Below, one piece after another: positions 63,300-64,000 of a DNA stretch of 64,000 nucleotides. Position 1 is the stretch's first letter. Each line of letters starts with the position of its first letter. The translations under genes and the position numbers were made by a program. A model generated the notes under the pieces. It saw only the letters and a list, made by a program, of their open reading frames with translations. It had not been told where the DNA came from and made no database searches. The DNA lies in the NCBI GenBank assembly GCA_963575745.1, contig CAUYUJ010001448.1, positions 64,001 to 128,000 of the forward strand, read 5' to 3'. Source of the stretch: Prorocentrum cordatum. Its lineage: Eukaryota > Sar > Dinophyceae > Prorocentrales > Prorocentraceae.

Positions 63300-64000
63300 C
63301 ACGGGACATGCGGATGGGGGCCACGAAACATGTGTGAGGTGTGCCGAAACATGGGCTGGGGGAGACGCATGCGAACGTCGCCACTGGGGCCTTCGGTGGA
63401 ATTCCGCATGGGACCACGAACCGTATGAGAAGTGTGCCGACATGGTTGTGGGAGACGCATGCGAACGGGCCCATTGGGGCCTTAAGCGAAGCTCCCTATG
63501 GAACCACGAACCGTGTGAGAGTAATGCCGTAATGGGCGGGAGACGCATGCGAACGTCGTGGGGCCTGAGGAGTTCCCGATGGGGTCACAACACATGTGAA
63601 AGGTGCGCAATGATGGGCGGGGGAGGCGCATGCGAACGTCGCCACTGGGCCCTCAAGCGGAAATGCCGTAATGGGCGGAAGAAACGCGTGTGAACGTCGC
63701 AAATGGGGCCCTCGCTGGAACTCCCTATGGGGCCACGAACCGTGTGAAGGGTGCGCCGTACCGTGCGGGGGAAGCGCGTGCGAACGTCGCCACTGGGGCC
63801 TTCGGTGGAACTCCCCATGGGCCCACGAACTGGGGCCTTCGGTGGAACCCGCTACGGCGCCACGAACCGTGTGAGAGGTGCGCCGAAATGTGTGGGGTTG
63901 GCGCATGCGATCGTCGCCACTGGGGCCTTTAATGGAGCTCGTTATGGGCCCACTAATCGTGTGAGGGGTGTGCTGTAATGGGCGGGGGGTGCGCGTATGC
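63300..64000. repeat. Diverged continuation of the 90-bp satellite
   Basis: Units keep CGCCACTGGGGCCTTCGGTG and GCCACGAACCGTGTGA but vary in length and sequence. The array runs off the end of the window. Confidence 0.85.

Overview
The window looks like nuclear DNA of a dinoflagellate. Three lines of evidence point that way. Two genes sit directly behind degenerate copies of the dinoflagellate spliced leader (837-855 and 50319-50344, minus strand; the second has 15 nt identical to the leader core). Coding blocks are GC-rich, broken by introns, and isolated in long repeat-rich spacers. The retroelements and a short TTTAGGG-type telomeric tract (44930-44946) also fit. Nothing suggests bacteria: there are no operons and no ribosome binding sites. 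Almost every coding block lies on the minus strand.

Layout. 62-1619: a leader-tagged retrogene and the last exon of another gene. 1620-5400: spacer with a 53-bp tandem repeat, polypyrimidine and trinucleotide runs, ending in a ~100-bp satellite. 5401-23385: one 18-kb Ty1/copia-type LTR retrotransposon on the minus strand, inserted into that satellite, which resumes at 23386. It has short TG...CA LTRs, a Gag with a coiled coil and three CCCH zinc fingers, protease, integrase, reverse transcriptase and RNase H. Beyond RNase H lie about 8 kb of further ORFs; one carries a recognisable RNA 2'-phosphotransferase (Tpt1/KptA) domain and the others match nothing I know. 23.4-28.9 kb: spacer with dispersed repeats. 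28874-33200: a multi-exon gene of unknown function. 35.6-37.7 kb: two tandem paralogues sharing a splice acceptor just before the ATG. 38.2-39.5 kb: G-rich and 11-bp satellites. 39869-50286: a series of collinear minus-strand exons, probably one large gene of unknown function, with a spliced-leader relic at its 5' end and arrays of the same ~25-bp motif beyond both ends. 50.9-56.3 kb: two decayed LINE-type retrotransposons. 58.2-60.6 kb: a gag-protease fragment of a second copia-like element. 61.3-64.0 kb: a 90-bp satellite and an (ATG)n tract that split a ~660-bp dispersed repeat present intact at 24960-25620.

The main discovery candidate is the 18-kb element: a retrotransposon with an RNA-repair-type domain and a large unknown gene set behind pol. 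The copy is interrupted by several single-base frameshifts, at least two of them in homopolymer runs, so it is either decaying or carries assembly indels. Exon borders are inferred by eye, and no database search was possible.
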